From assembly GCA_946965045.2 (NCBI GenBank), contig OX337229.1, forward strand, positions 1,984,001 to 2,048,000: a DNA stretch of 64,000 nucleotides, read 5' to 3'. A program made the position numbers and the translations under genes. Positions 62,971 through 64,000 of this stretch are shown here, one piece after another (within the stretch, counting starts at the first letter, position 1; each line of letters opens with the position of its first letter). Source of the DNA: Epithemia pelagica. Its lineage: Eukaryota; Bacillariophyta; Bacillariophyceae; Surirellales; Surirellaceae. The notes under the pieces were generated by a model. The model worked only from the letters and a program-made list of their open reading frames with translations, had not been told where the DNA came from and did no database searches.

Positions 62971-63300
62971 GTGTGTGGATGTTTGTGGACGTTTGTGGAT
63001 CCACACACATCCACACACATCCACACGCATCCACACACATCCACACACATCCACACACATCCACTGACATCCACTGTGGATTTTTGTGGATATTTGTGGA
63101 TCCACATTTATCCACAAATATCCACATTTATCCACGTGGACGTTTGTGGATCCACATTCATCCACGTGGACGTTTGTGGATCCACAAACGTCCACGTGGA
63201 TCCACATGTGGATTTTTGTGGATTTATGTGGATTTTTGTGGATATTTGTGGTCCACAAATATCCACAAAAATCCACATTCATCCACAATCATCCACACAA
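62971..63300. repeat. GTGGAT/ATCCAC short tandem repeat block with internal inversions
   Basis: About 330 bp built from ATCCAC followed by ACAC, AAAT or TTTAT, i.e. 10-12-nt units. Orientation switches several times, each switch giving a GTGGATCCAC-type palindrome. Most reading frames are free of stops. The block ends exactly where a coding-looking exon begins. Confidence 0.9.
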
Positions 63301-63508
63301 GGCCCGCTGGACCGAAGAGCGACAAGGAACGCACCAGGGGTATTATCCGCAGTATCATCCGGGACAGGCGTCGTATCGTCCCAATCCATTTCGACGCCGG
63401 GGAAGCACCGAAAGTGGAATCCATCGAACCCAATTCTTTGAGGGTCATTTCGAGCCCGTGGACGACACGTCACTGGAATTGTTTGAGTCCGACATTCATT
63501 ACGTCTAA
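63296..63508 (+). CDS. Possible 3' exon next to the repeat block
   Basis: After the repeat the frame reads KARWTEERQGTHQGYYPQYH, then RPNPFRRRGS, FFEGHFEPVDD and LFESDIHYV, with stop at 63506-63508. The composition looks like real protein, unlike the repeat. The 5' part of the gene is either encoded by the repeat or cut off by it; ACAAG just before 63301 could be a splice acceptor. No family recognised. Confidence 0.4.
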   Translation, partial: HKARWTEERQGTHQGYYPQYHPGQASYRPNPFRRRGSTESGIHRTQFFEGHFEPVDDTSLELFESDIHYV

Positions 63509-63677
63509 GAAACGGGGGCGCTATTATTGGTGTTTTTATTATTTGTGTGTCTGTTCCTGTGTACCCCGTGCTTTGGTACGGTGGGAATCCATTCCAGTCG
63601 ACGGATTCCGGGGAATATTATTTCTGGACGAGACTCGCTTTGCAACAGTTGCGATGCTCTGTTTCCTTCGCTTTATT

Positions 63678-64000
63678 TTAGTTTGGACGGTGCATGGCAT
63701 TGGCTCGGCACCCATCACTGTCTACCATGTGTGGTATGTCATCCTTCCTTTGTGGTTGTACAGCTGTCATACCTGTGTAATAATGGTACCAGTGGGTCCA
63801 GGGGATATAATAGGCCATATTGTCTCTGTAGAATCTTAATACTTTTTCATCCTCATGCGTCAAGTGCTTAGTGTTTAAATGATTGGGATGAAGAGTACGT
63901 ATGTCTCTATGAACGAACAGCCCTTTGTCCCACGGTACAAACTGGCATCCTTTCGTCACCTCCGAGTTGGAGCTCACCGCCAACGACAAGTATTCAATCA
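63678..64000 (-). CDS. Protein of unknown function, 5' partial at window edge
   Basis: The minus-strand frame is open to the right edge and ends at 63678, covering 107 codons. It encodes EVTKGCQFVPWDKGLFVHRD, LNTKHLTHEDEKVLRFYRDN and IPWTHWYHYYTGM, rich in Trp, His and Tyr, which looks like a genuine C-terminal part. The domain is not recognised. Convergent with the exon at 63296. Confidence 0.5.
   Translation of the reverse strand, partial: IEYLSLAVSSNSEVTKGCQFVPWDKGLFVHRDIRTLHPNHLNTKHLTHEDEKVLRFYRDNMAYYIPWTHWYHYYTGMTAVQPQRKDDIPHMVDSDGCRANAMHRPN

Noticed and set aside
63527-63871. 114-aa Cys/Leu-rich plus-strand ORF at the right edge
   Set aside because: The minus-strand frame over the same DNA looks more like protein and runs to the window edge.

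Overview
The window is nuclear DNA of a eukaryotic alga, most likely a diatom, probably a pennate one. The genes are single copy, lie on both strands and carry short GT-AG introns, mostly 77-122 nt with a first intron of 201 nt in Sec61 alpha. Several precursors have a signal peptide followed by an ASAFAP-like plastid cleavage motif (YGGT protein, PrxQ-like peroxiredoxin, probably the UbiA prenyltransferase). There is a nucleotide transporter of the plastid/Tlc type. The species is inferred from gene style only. One assembly gap of 200 N lies at 38196-38395.

Region 1-21.8 kb is dense with housekeeping genes: an Iwr1-like protein (cut by the left edge), an Mpv17/PMP22 protein, a METTL-type methyltransferase, a PLC-like phosphodiesterase, a protein with a possible thymidylate-synthase-like domain, a YGGT protein, a large WD40 protein, Sec61 alpha, a ketopantoate reductase, a MANF/ARMET homologue, a membrane-anchored GH16 glucanase, an aldo-keto reductase and a UbiA prenyltransferase. 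For most spliced genes I worked out exon junctions that restore the family motif and keep the frame.

Region 21.8-26 kb has no confident gene. It holds a dimeric minisatellite and a TIR-bounded segment of about 1.27 kb that appears inserted in it. Mevalonate kinase follows at 26.0-27.5 kb, with a doubtful gene beside it.

Region 29.8-36.2 kb is a nest of mobile elements: a Penelope-like retroelement (reverse transcriptase plus GIY-YIG nuclease, minus strand) with repeated and inverted terminal sequences. A spliced piggyBac-type transposon of 2,633 bp is inserted in its 3' terminal repeat, with a 4-bp AAAG duplication, and the uninterrupted site is preserved in two other copies of that repeat. 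Region 37-44.5 kb is a second retroelement of the RT plus restriction-like-endonuclease type, with damaged ORF1 and ORF1/ORF2 overlapping as ATGAGTAA, next to inverted telomere-like sequence.

Region 44.7-64 kb returns to cellular genes: a doubtful membrane gene, a plastid PrxQ-like peroxiredoxin, an isopentenyl-diphosphate isomerase fused to NAD(P)HX epimerase, a RUS/DUF647 protein, a type II membrane protein, MAK16, a YbaK-domain protein, a small mitochondrial membrane protein, a two-exon small protein, an unknown protein, an NTT nucleotide transporter, a HAD-like protein, a thioredoxin-like protein with a charged N-terminal half, a GTGGAT repeat block touching a gene 3' exon, and the 3' part of a further gene at the right edge.

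The genes do not form one pathway. Mevalonate kinase, IPP isomerase and a UbiA prenyltransferase all concern isoprenoids, but they are 5-20 kb apart. The strongest leads are the IDI-NAXE fusion, the Penelope-like/piggyBac nest and the TIR element in the minisatellite.
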